From contig JAGDCQ010000136.1 in assembly GCA_017958465.1 (NCBI GenBank), positions 1-8,067 of the forward strand: a stretch of DNA of 8,067 nucleotides. Reading direction: 5' to 3'. Source of the stretch: Lachnospiraceae bacterium (GTDB taxonomy: Bacteria > Bacillota > Clostridia > Lachnospirales > Lachnospiraceae). Below are positions 1 to 5,241 of the stretch, in pieces; the first letter of the stretch is position 1; every line of letters starts with the position of its first letter. The notes below the pieces were generated by a model that ran no database searches, had not been told where the DNA came from, and was given only the letters and a program-made list of their open reading frames with translations. Position numbers and translations under genes: made by a program.

Positions 1-1
1 C

Positions 2-853
2 CTGCTCCAGCTTGACGAGAACACGGGACTTCGCGATTATACCGTGAAATACGAGACTGACGCTCATTCCGACGCTTATTTTGGCAAGAAGATCGCCGGT
101 GGAAAGTACGTTTCCGGCGAAGGCTCCTACATCCAGAAGATAGGCGATTATTACTGGCTGTTCATGTCCTACGGCGGGCTTGAGGCTAAGGGCGGATATA
201 ATGTACGCGTGTTCCGCTCAAAGACCGTGGACGGGGATTACAGGGATCTGCTCGGTAATTCTCCGATCTACGACACGAGATCCACGAACCATAACCAGAG
301 CGTGGGAATAAGGCTTTTCGGCGGTTACAAGTGGCGGACCTTTAACCAGGGACAGGTGGCCCAGGGCCACAACTCTGCTTTTGTGGACGACGACGGAAGG
401 GCCTACATGATCTACCATACAAGGACCACAGACGGGTCGGAAGGGCACACCGTAAAGGTGCACCAGCTCTTTACGAACGCCGAAGGGTGGCTTGTGGCTG
501 CGCCTTACATCACGGCAGGGGAAAAGCTTTCGGAAACCGGTGTGAAGATGGAGGACTTTGTTGGCAGCTATGATGTCATCATCCATGAGCTTGCGATCAA
601 CTATGCAAAGCTTGAGGTGAAGACCCCGAAGTACATCAACCTGAACGCAGACGGCACCATCACCGGCGATTTTGATGGAACGTGGTCAATAAAAGAGGGG
701 ACGAACTACATCTACCTGAGCTTTAATGACGACAATTACAGCGGTGTTGCTCTTAAGATGAACATCGAAAACACCAAGATCGAGACACCTGTGTTCACGG
801 TACTCGGCGAGCGCACGCAGGTTACCGTCTGGGGAAGCAAAAGTATTGAATAA
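2..853 (+). CDS. GH43 family glycosidase, arabinanase-like (5'-truncated by window edge)
   Basis: The frame is open from base 2, so the true start lies upstream; a GTG at base 44 is internal. The 283 visible residues match the C-terminal part of arabinan endo-1,5-alpha-L-arabinosidase-like GH43 enzymes, which cut alpha-1,5-linked arabinose chains of pectin. The block GGKYVSGEGSYI followed by YYWLFMSYGG is the GH43 general-acid region, with the likely catalytic Glu at bases 119-121. GHNSAFVDDDG, whose His usually lines the metal site at the propeller centre, and IYHTR follow. From about base 550 the protein becomes a beta-rich tail (YINLNADGTITGDFDGTW and on) resembling the GH43 C-terminal domain. 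The catalytic base and pKa-modulating Asp should lie upstream and cannot be checked. Secretion cannot be judged without the N-terminus; the C-terminus has no LPXTG motif. Family assignment is firm, exact substrate is inferred. Confidence 0.88.
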   Translation: MLQLDENTGLRDYTVKYETDAHSDAYFGKKIAGGKYVSGEGSYIQKIGDYYWLFMSYGGLEAKGGYNVRVFRSKTVDGDYRDLLGNSPIYDTRSTNHNQSVGIRLFGGYKWRTFNQGQVAQGHNSAFVDDDGRAYMIYHTRTTDGSEGHTVKVHQLFTNAEGWLVAAPYITAGEKLSETGVKMEDFVGSYDVIIHELAINYAKLEVKTPKYINLNADGTITGDFDGTWSIKEGTNYIYLSFNDDNYSGVALKMNIENTKIETPVFTVLGERTQVTVWGSKSIE

Positions 854-874
854 ATGAAACAAAAGCAGTATCCT
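846..874 (+). promoter_or_regulatory. possible weak promoter for the small membrane protein gene
   Basis: TTGAAT (846-851) and TATCCT (869-874) are 17 bases apart, each matching four of six sigma-A consensus positions. The gene at 914 lies behind a strong terminator and should need its own promoter, but this candidate overlaps both the end of the GH43 gene and the terminator stem. Limited terminator readthrough is an equally good explanation. Confidence 0.2.
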
Positions 875-897
875 TTATGTAAGGGTACTGCTTTTTT
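861..897 (+). terminator. Rho-independent terminator of the GH43 gene
   Basis: A 15-bp stem (861-875 with 881-895, one G-T wobble) closes a five-base loop TATGT and runs into six T residues (892-897). It begins 8 bases after the GH43 stop codon and separates that gene from the small membrane protein gene. Confidence 0.92.
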
Positions 898-913
898 GGA
901 AAGGATTTTTGAG

Positions 914-1174
914 ATGGAAGATAACAGATTTGATGCACTCGGGACCATCAAGGAGATACTTTATTATCTTGCGGTCGCTGTGATAGCCTTTGGATGGATG
1001 TTCCTAATGCTCCTTATAATCAGCTTTGTGGCAGTTTCGGTGATCCGGATCCGGATACCGCATATGCTGGTGATCTCGGGTGCTTTTACGGTGATAACAC
1101 TTGTGGTGACTGCGGTCTTAAGGGCCAGAAAAAAACGAAAAGACCGGGAGATACAACGGATGCTAAGGGAATAA
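914..1174 (+). CDS. small two-helix membrane protein, unknown function
   Basis: An 86-residue protein I do not recognise. I chose the ATG at 914 because GGAAAGG (898-904) sits 9 bases upstream; the in-frame ATG at 854 would put the terminator hairpin inside the coding region. Residues 1-15 are polar, about 16-42 form one long hydrophobic helix, about 48-70 a second, and the tail (ARKKRKDREIQRMLRE) is strongly basic, which predicts that the tail is cytoplasmic. No cysteine pair, catalytic motif or lipobox is visible. The gene lies between two terminators, so it is probably a single-gene transcript unrelated to the glycosidase or to ireB. The hydrophobic pattern and good ribosome binding site make it likely to be real, but no function can be given. 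Confidence 0.7.
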   Translation: MEDNRFDALGTIKEILYYLAVAVIAFGWMFLMLLIISFVAVSVIRIRIPHMLVISGAFTVITLVVTAVLRARKKRKDREIQRMLRE

Positions 1175-1199
1175 AAGCGATCTGTCTTCCGCTTTTTTT
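1173..1199 (+). terminator. Rho-independent terminator after the small membrane protein gene
   Basis: AAAAGCG (1173-1179) pairs with CGCTTTT (1190-1196) around a 10-base loop and is followed by a run of seven T (1193-1199). The stem starts within the stop codon. It is shorter than the GH43 terminator but has the right shape, and the ireB promoter begins at the next base or two. Confidence 0.7.
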
Positions 1200-1200
1200 C

Positions 1201-1229
1201 TTTACAAAAGTTTTGAGTTGGTGTAAAAT
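1201..1229 (+). promoter_or_regulatory. sigma-A-type promoter for ireB-ruvX
   Basis: TTTACA (1201-1206) and TAAAAT (1224-1229) are separated by 17 bases, each matching five of six consensus positions. Transcription should start near 1236, leaving an untranslated leader of about 100 bases before ireB. It lies right after a terminator, which fits the start of a new transcription unit. Confidence 0.7.
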
Positions 1230-1235
1230 CTATGT

Positions 1236-1339
1236 TGTGAAAGTGGTGGAGTGTGGGTTTACGTTCCGCGCTAAAGTGACACAAGCAGTTGTACCGGGCA
1301 GGAAACAGCGAAGTTATCACCCCGGCATGGAGGAGCAAT
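1236..1339 (+). other. 5' leader of ireB
   Basis: About 100 untranslated bases. The first part (1240-1257) is rich in GTGG repeats. Later, CCGGG (1294-1298) can pair with CCCGG (1321-1325) across a 22-base span, ending 3 bases before the GGAGGAG ribosome binding site at 1329-1335. I compared the leader by eye with c-di-GMP, ZTP, T-box and SRP RNA consensus patterns and found no convincing match, so no riboswitch or small RNA is called. Confidence 0.4.
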
Positions 1340-1600
1340 ATGAGTGACATTTCGGAGACTCAATATTTCAAATTTCAGAAAGAACCCGAGCAGATAGTGC
1401 GCGAGCTCATCGATGATATTTATCAGGCGCTCAAGGAGAAGGGCTACAATCCGGTAAGCCAGATCGTAGGGTATATCATGTCCGGCGATCCGACATACAT
1501 TACAAGCTATAAGAATGCCAGGACCAACATCATGAAAGTGGAAAGAGACGAGATCCTGGAGGTCCTTCTTAAGGATTATATCGAGGTTCATTTCAAATGA
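1340..1600 (+). CDS. ireB: IreB family regulatory phosphoprotein (UPF0297, YrzL-like)
   Basis: The 86 residues have the family length (B. subtilis YrzL is similar) and its signature text: LKEKGYNPVSQIVGYIMSGDPTYI in the middle, then NARTNIMKVERDEILEVLLKDYI. In Enterococcus, IreB is a small cytoplasmic dimer phosphorylated on N-terminal threonines by the PASTA kinase IreK and opposes kinase-driven cephalosporin resistance; here the N-terminus carries S2, S5 and T7 as candidate sites. GGAGGAG at 1329-1335 fixes the start at the ATG at 1340; an in-frame TTG at 1289 has no binding site. The gene overlaps ruvX by four bases (ATGA), so the two are likely translationally coupled. In many Firmicutes alaS precedes this gene; here it does not. 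Family assignment is very secure; the signalling role in this organism is inferred. Confidence 0.95.
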   Translation: MSDISETQYFKFQKEPEQIVRELIDDIYQALKEKGYNPVSQIVGYIMSGDPTYITSYKNARTNIMKVERDEILEVLLKDYIEVHFK

Positions 1601-2031
1601 GGATAATGGGACTTGATTACGGTTCTAAAACCGTAGGCGTTGCCATAAGCGACGAGCTTCTGATAACTGCCCAGGGGATCGAGACTATCCGCAGGGAGCA
1701 GGAGAATAAACTCAGAAGGACTTATGCAAGGATAGAAGAACTTGTTTCGCAATACGGTGTTGAAAAGGTGGTGGTAGGCTACCCTAAGATGCTCAACAAC
1801 GATATAGGCGAAAGAGCAAAGCTCTGCGAAGAGTTTGCTGCGAATGTGGAGCGAAGGACAGGGCTTGAGACCATCCTTTGGGACGAGCGTCTCACGACAG
1901 TTGAGGCATCAAGAGTCTTAAACGCCGCAGGGCAGACATATAAAGAAAAAGACAAGGTGATAGATAAGCTTGCGGCAGTGCTCATCCTGCAAAATTATCT
2001 TGATTTCCTTGCAAACGAAAAAGCAAAATAA
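1597..2031 (+). CDS. ruvX: RuvX/YqgF family RNase H-fold nuclease (putative Holliday junction resolvase)
   Basis: A protein of 144 residues, the usual length for this family. GLDYG (catalytic D7) opens the RNase H fold, followed by VVGYPKMLNN, the LWDERLTT motif, and the C-terminal IDKLAAVLILQNYLD helix carrying the last acidic residue. Members resolve Holliday junctions in vitro, and in E. coli YqgF has been linked to maturation of the 5' end of pre-16S rRNA; which role dominates here is unknown. The ATG overlaps the ireB stop, and a terminator follows directly, so ireB-ruvX can form a two-gene transcript. The family more often reads VVGLP with a hydrophobic residue than VVGYP, a minor variation that leaves the acidic residues intact. 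Confidence 0.95.
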   Translation: MRIMGLDYGSKTVGVAISDELLITAQGIETIRREQENKLRRTYARIEELVSQYGVEKVVVGYPKMLNNDIGERAKLCEEFAANVERRTGLETILWDERLTTVEASRVLNAAGQTYKEKDKVIDKLAAVLILQNYLDFLANEKAK

Positions 2032-2061
2032 AACCGGGGGCTTTTTTGGGAACCGGTTTTT
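2030..2061 (+). terminator. Rho-independent terminator after ruvX
   Basis: AAAACCGG (2030-2037) pairs with CCGGTTTT (2053-2060), 8 bp with a 15-base loop, then T2061 and further T-rich sequence to 2070. It overlaps the ruvX stop codon. The large loop suggests it may be leaky, so some transcription could continue into the DUF1292 gene. Confidence 0.65.
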
Positions 2062-2075
2062 CGTTTATTTATAAG
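2046..2075 (+). promoter_or_regulatory. possible promoter for DUF1292-rnj and downstream genes
   Basis: TTGGGA (2046-2051) and TATAAG (2070-2075) are 18 bases apart and lie within and just after the ruvX terminator. The match is moderate. A promoter near here is expected if the terminator works, because the downstream essential-type genes would otherwise have none. Confidence 0.35.
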
Positions 2076-2080
2076 ATTCA

Positions 2081-2100
2081 GGCCAAAGGGCTCTTTGGCC
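2081..2100 (+). promoter_or_regulatory. perfect hairpin abutting the DUF1292 ribosome binding site
   Basis: GGCCAAAG (2081-2088) and CTTTGGCC (2093-2100) form an 8-bp perfect stem with a GGCT loop. The next base starts the GGGAGG ribosome binding site (2101-2106). No T tract follows, so it is not a terminator. It could stabilise the 5' end of the message or influence ribosome access; the function is inferred only from position. Confidence 0.55.
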
Positions 2101-2112
2101 GGGAGGATGAAT

Positions 2113-2391
2113 ATGACCACTAATGACAATGTCATTAAATTTATATCAGCGGACAACGAAGAATTTCTGTTCAGCGTACTTGAACAAACTACACTGAACG
2201 GCGTAAACTATCTTCTTGTGACAATGGACCCCGATGAGGAGGAAGCAGAGTGCTATGTCCTCAAGGAGGTATCCGAAAAAGATGCCAAAGAAGCTGTTTA
2301 CGATATGGTAGAGGACGATAAGACCCTTAACGCCCTTGCGGGTATATTTTCCGAGTTGCTCGAGGATACGGATGTTATTACAGAGGACTAA
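2113..2391 (+). CDS. DUF1292 family protein (YrzB-like)
   Basis: A 92-residue acidic protein with the DUF1292 pattern: I-FISADNEEFLFSVLEQTTLNGVNYLL, then MDPDEEEAECYVLKEV and an acidic C-terminal helix. DUF1292 proteins are small cytoplasmic proteins of unknown biochemical role that travel with ireB and ruvX in Firmicutes (B. subtilis yrzB). I chose the ATG at 2113 because GGGAGG (2101-2106) lies 6 bases upstream; the in-frame ATG at 2107 touches that site with no spacing. The gene is separated from ruvX by a terminator and from RNase J by 53 bases containing an inverted repeat, so it may be transcribed with the RNase J genes. Family call is secure by sequence and synteny; function remains unknown. 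Confidence 0.88.
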   Translation: MTTNDNVIKFISADNEEFLFSVLEQTTLNGVNYLLVTMDPDEEEAECYVLKEVSEKDAKEAVYDMVEDDKTLNALAGIFSELLEDTDVITED

Positions 2392-2426
2392 GTGCGCGCA
2401 GGAGCGGTGGGAGCGCGTTTCACTTA
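2389..2426 (+). promoter_or_regulatory. inverted repeat in the leader between DUF1292 and rnj
   Basis: TAAGTG then CGCGC (2389-2399) pair with GCGCG (2413-2417) and CACTTA (2421-2426), giving 11 bp with a TTT bulge and a 13-base loop. The stem includes the DUF1292 stop codon and ends 8 bases before the RNase J ribosome binding site. There is no terminal T run, so termination is unlikely. A role in RNA processing or in control of RNase J synthesis is possible but not shown. Confidence 0.5.
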
Positions 2427-2444
2427 TCCAAAATGGAGGAAAAC

Positions 2445-4124
2445 TTGAGCAAAAAAGAGAATAACGAGAAGCCATCAAAGCTCAGAGTCATCCCGCTCGG
2501 GGGACTTGAGCAGATCGGCATGAACATTACTGCCCTGGAATACGGAGACAGTATTATTGTCGTGGACTGCGGTCTGGCCTTTCCGCAGGACGAAATGTTA
2601 GGCATAGACCTTGTGGTGCCGGATGTAACTTATCTTAAGGATCACGCCGACAAGGTAAAAGGCTTTTTTATCACCCACGGGCACGAGGATCATATAGGAT
2701 CGATCCCTTATGTGCTTAGGGATGTCCCTGCCCCTTTGTATGCAACTAAGCTCACGCTTGCAATAATCGATATAAAGCTTAAGGAGCACGGGCTTTCAAA
2801 GTCAGTAAAAAAGAAAGTCGTAAAATACGGACAGATGATAAATGTGGGGGATTTCCGCGTGGAATTCATCCGCGTGAACCACAGTATATCCGATTCCGCA
2901 GCTTTTGCTATCACATGTCCTGTGGGGACCGTGGTCTTCACGGGGGATTTCAAGGTGGATTACACCCCTGTCCTTGGCACTCCCATAGACCTTACAAGGT
3001 TTGGAGAGCTTGGAAAGAAGGGCGTTCTTGCCATGTTCTGCGACAGCACGAACGTTATGCGCCCGGGCTTTACAATGTCTGAAAAGACGGTGGGACGCAC
3101 CTTCGACAATATTTTTGCTGAAAACACCGGCCACAGGATCATTGTTGCAACCTTTGCTTCGAATGTAGACAGGGTGCAGCAGATCATCACCTGCGCCGCA
3201 AAATACGGAAGAAAAGTCATGCTTGAGGGAAGAAGTATGCTCAATGTCATGACTGCCGCCCAGGAGCTTGGGTATATCCAGATCCCGGACAATATCATGA
3301 TCAGCATCGAGCAGATAAAGAGCTACAGGCCGGAAGATACGGTGCTCATCACCACAGGCAGCCAGGGCGAGAGCATGGCTGCGCTCTCAAGGATCGCGGC
3401 TTCCATCCACAAGCGTGTTTCCATCAGCCCCGATGATGTTGTCATCATAAGCTCCACGCCCATCCCGGGCAACGAGAAAAGCGTGAGCAAGGTTATAAAC
3501 GAGCTCACACAGCAGGGCGCAAAGGTTATCTATCAGGATACCCATGTTTCCGGGCACGCGTGCCAGGAAGAGATAAAACTGCTCTATACGCTCATAAAGC
3601 CGAAATATGCGATCCCGGTACACGGGGAATACAGGCACCTTGCAGCCCACGCAGAGCTTGCAAAGAGCGTTGGGATAGATAAGGACAACATCTTTATCCT
3701 TCATTCCGGCGATGTGCTGGAGTTCTCGGAGAATGAGGCTAAGATCGTGGATCATATCACCCTTCACGAGGTGCTTGTGGACGGTCTTGGTGTAGGCGAC
3801 GTAGGAAATGCTGTCCTGCGCGACAGAAGAGAGCTTTCGGAATCCGGACTTGTTATAGTTTCGCTCGCTATGGGCAAGGGCACAAATATCGTGCTTGCGG
3901 GCCCGGAGATCAATTCGCGCGGCTTTGTCTATATGCGCGAATCCGAAGAAAAGATAGAGGAGGCAAGGGAAGTGGTGGAAGCCACTCTTTCCAAGCTCCT
4001 TTCAAAACAGAAAGTTGACAGGAACAAGCTGAAGAACGAGATAAGAGACGCTCTCAGCGACCACTTCTGGAAGACCATGAAGCGTGAACCTGTTATCTTA
4101 CCCATCATTATGGAGGTTGAGTGA
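2445..4124 (+). CDS. rnj: ribonuclease J (beta-CASP metallo-beta-lactamase RNase)
   Basis: RNase J is a cytoplasmic zinc enzyme with 5'-to-3' exonuclease and endonuclease activity in mRNA decay and rRNA maturation. The 559 residues match family length. RVIPLGGLEQIGMN opens the lactamase fold; H78-G-H80-E-D82-H83 is the intact metal-binding motif, with H146 (VNHSISDS) and D168 (FTGDFK) as further ligands. The beta-CASP part carries TTGSQGESMAALSR, STPIPGNE and VSGHACQEE, then IPVHGEYRHL with H393; a C-terminal domain follows. The intact HGHEDH motif makes it a catalytic J1-type protein, unlike B. subtilis J2. I prefer the TTG at 2445: GGAGG at 2435-2439 is 5 bases upstream, whereas the ATG at 2433 overlaps that site and has none of its own, so the protein starts with Ser-Lys-Lys after Met. 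Its stop overlaps the next start (TGATG). Confidence 0.95.
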   Translation: MSKKENNEKPSKLRVIPLGGLEQIGMNITALEYGDSIIVVDCGLAFPQDEMLGIDLVVPDVTYLKDHADKVKGFFITHGHEDHIGSIPYVLRDVPAPLYATKLTLAIIDIKLKEHGLSKSVKKKVVKYGQMINVGDFRVEFIRVNHSISDSAAFAITCPVGTVVFTGDFKVDYTPVLGTPIDLTRFGELGKKGVLAMFCDSTNVMRPGFTMSEKTVGRTFDNIFAENTGHRIIVATFASNVDRVQQIITCAAKYGRKVMLEGRSMLNVMTAAQELGYIQIPDNIMISIEQIKSYRPEDTVLITTGSQGESMAALSRIAASIHKRVSISPDDVVIISSTPIPGNEKSVSKVINELTQQGAKVIYQDTHVSGHACQEEIKLLYTLIKPKYAIPVHGEYRHLAAHAELAKSVGIDKDNIFILHSGDVLEFSENEAKIVDHITLHEVLVDGLGVGDVGNAVLRDRRELSESGLVIVSLAMGKGTNIVLAGPEINSRGFVYMRESEEKIEEAREVVEATLSKLLSKQKVDRNKLKNEIRDALSDHFWKTMKREPVILPIIMEVE

Positions 4125-4528
4125 TGGCAAGGACAACCACAAGAACGGTCCTGAACCTTACGAATGCGACACTCCGGCTGCTTATAAACATAATCATCTT
4201 CACTTTTGTGATAATCCTTGTTTATAAGTATTCCTGGGAGGTGTACAGCTTTTCGTACAGGATATTCGGCGCGGACCCCATGGAAAACAGGGAGGAGACG
4301 GCAGGCAAGGATATCACCATCAAGGTGGACAAGGGCGATTCCGCTCTTACCGTGGGTGCAAAGCTGGAGCTTGCCCGTGCGATCCACGACAAATTCTCGT
4401 TCTATATCCGTGCCCGTCTTATGAAGGCAAAGTTCCATCCGGGCCTTTATACTGTGAACACGACTATGACCTATGATGAGATGTACGAGATATTCGCGGG
4501 CGAGAGTAACGCCGTGGATGAGGAATAG
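4124..4528 (+). CDS. short MltG/YceG-like membrane protein lacking the catalytic domain
   Basis: A 134-residue protein with a basic N-terminus, one membrane helix at about 17-35 and an extracytoplasmic part. Residues about 60-130 (ITIKVDKGDSALTVGAKLELARAI, then FHPGLYTVNTTMTYDEMYEIFAG) resemble the LysM-like N-terminal region of endolytic transglycosylase MltG, where the text is typically pkGsslssIa...lkaGtYtl..gmsydei. Full MltG is well over 300 residues and carries its catalytic Glu in a following domain; none is present here and only 54 bases separate the stop from the next gene. The position matches B. subtilis yrrL, the mltG orthologue, which supports the relation. The ATG at 4124 is preferred over GTG at 4121 because GGAGG (4112-4116) is then 7 bases away. 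It may bind glycan or partner proteins, but no enzymatic role can be claimed. Confidence 0.75.
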   Translation: MARTTTRTVLNLTNATLRLLINIIIFTFVIILVYKYSWEVYSFSYRIFGADPMENREETAGKDITIKVDKGDSALTVGAKLELARAIHDKFSFYIRARLMKAKFHPGLYTVNTTMTYDEMYEIFAGESNAVDEE

Positions 4529-4582
4529 CGGAGGCGCAGCCATAATGCAAGGTTGCCTTCGCGGCAGAAAAGGTAACGGATA

Positions 4583-5218
4583 ATGATAACAGACCCAGGA
4601 GTAAACGAATACATAAACTCTTTGTCGGCAGATCTGCCCGAGTATCTTGACAGGCTTGAAGTCTACGCCGAAGAGCACCATGTTCCCATAATCCGAAAAG
4701 AAGCACAGAATCTTCTGTGCTTTTTAATACGGGAGAAAAAGCCTTCAAACATCCTTGAGATCGGGACCGCCATAGGGTTTTCGGCCCAGCTGATGGCGAG
4801 CGTGTCGGATGCGCACGTCACAACTATAGAAAAGGTCGAGATGAGGCTGAAAGAGGCAAGGAAGAACATCGCACAGTCACCTGTGGGTGACAGGATAACC
4901 CTTGTGGAAGGCGATGCGCTCAAGGTCCTTGAAGACTTTAAAGGACCTTTCGACTTTGTTTTCCTTGACGCCGCAAAGGGCCAGTATTTGAACTTTCTCC
5001 CGCATATTATGCGTCTTATGGAGAAGGGGGCGCTCCTTGTGACGGACAACGTGCTCCAGGAGGGGAGCCTTGCAGGGTCCAAGTTTGCGGTGGAACGCAG
5101 GGACAGGACCATACATATGAGGATGAGGGAGTTTTTGTACCACATTACACATACAGATGAGCTGGATACCGTTATCCTGCCCGTGGGGGACGGGATGGCG
5201 CTCAGCAGGAAACTGTAG
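4583..5218 (+). CDS. trmR: class I SAM-dependent O-methyltransferase, TrmR/YrrM-like
   Basis: The 211 residues form a Rossmann-fold methyltransferase of the caffeoyl-CoA/catechol type. Motif I is ILEIGTAIGFSAQLM (E59, G61, G65), E83 would bind the SAM ribose, GDA at 110-112 contacts adenine, and D129 (VFLDAAKGQY) with D155-N156 (VTDN) form the metal site. B. subtilis YrrM (TrmR) of this family methylates 5-hydroxyuridine at tRNA position 34 to 5-methoxyuridine, which widens wobble decoding. The U32 gene directly downstream supplies the likely hydroxylation step, so the pair supports that role over a small-molecule substrate. The start is preceded by a modest AAAAGG about 9 bases upstream and overlaps the stop of a 12-codon reading frame (TAATG). 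Fold is certain; the tRNA role rests on synteny and similarity. Confidence 0.88.
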   Translation: MITDPGVNEYINSLSADLPEYLDRLEVYAEEHHVPIIRKEAQNLLCFLIREKKPSNILEIGTAIGFSAQLMASVSDAHVTTIEKVEMRLKEARKNIAQSPVGDRITLVEGDALKVLEDFKGPFDFVFLDAAKGQYLNFLPHIMRLMEKGALLVTDNVLQEGSLAGSKFAVERRDRTIHMRMREFLYHITHTDELDTVILPVGDGMALSRKL

Positions 5219-5241
5219 ATACACCCCGGAAAGGAGCAGAT

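Noticed and set aside
854..913. In-frame ATG at 854 extending the small membrane protein by 20 residues
   Set aside because: The extension is entirely made from the GH43 terminator hairpin and has no ribosome binding site; the ATG at 914 has a good one.
1289..1339. Upstream in-frame TTG extending IreB by 17 residues
   Set aside because: No ribosome binding site, and the extra residues do not fit the well-conserved family N-terminus; ATG at 1340 is preceded by GGAGGAG.
1236..1339. Riboswitch or structured RNA (c-di-GMP, ZTP, SRP-like) in the ireB leader
   Set aside because: GGCAGGAAACAGCGAAG loosely recalls the SRP RNA tip and CACCCCGG recalls part of a c-di-GMP aptamer, but the paired stems and core motifs of neither are present.
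2407..2448. GTG-initiated 13-codon leader peptide overlapping the RNase J TTG start
   Set aside because: Its AGGAG is only 2 bases from the GTG, too close to act as a binding site, and it lies in the loop of the inverted repeat.
3929..4681. 250-codon minus-strand reading frame
   Set aside because: It lies opposite rnj, the mltG-like gene and the methyltransferase, all with strong family matches; its translation has no recognisable features.
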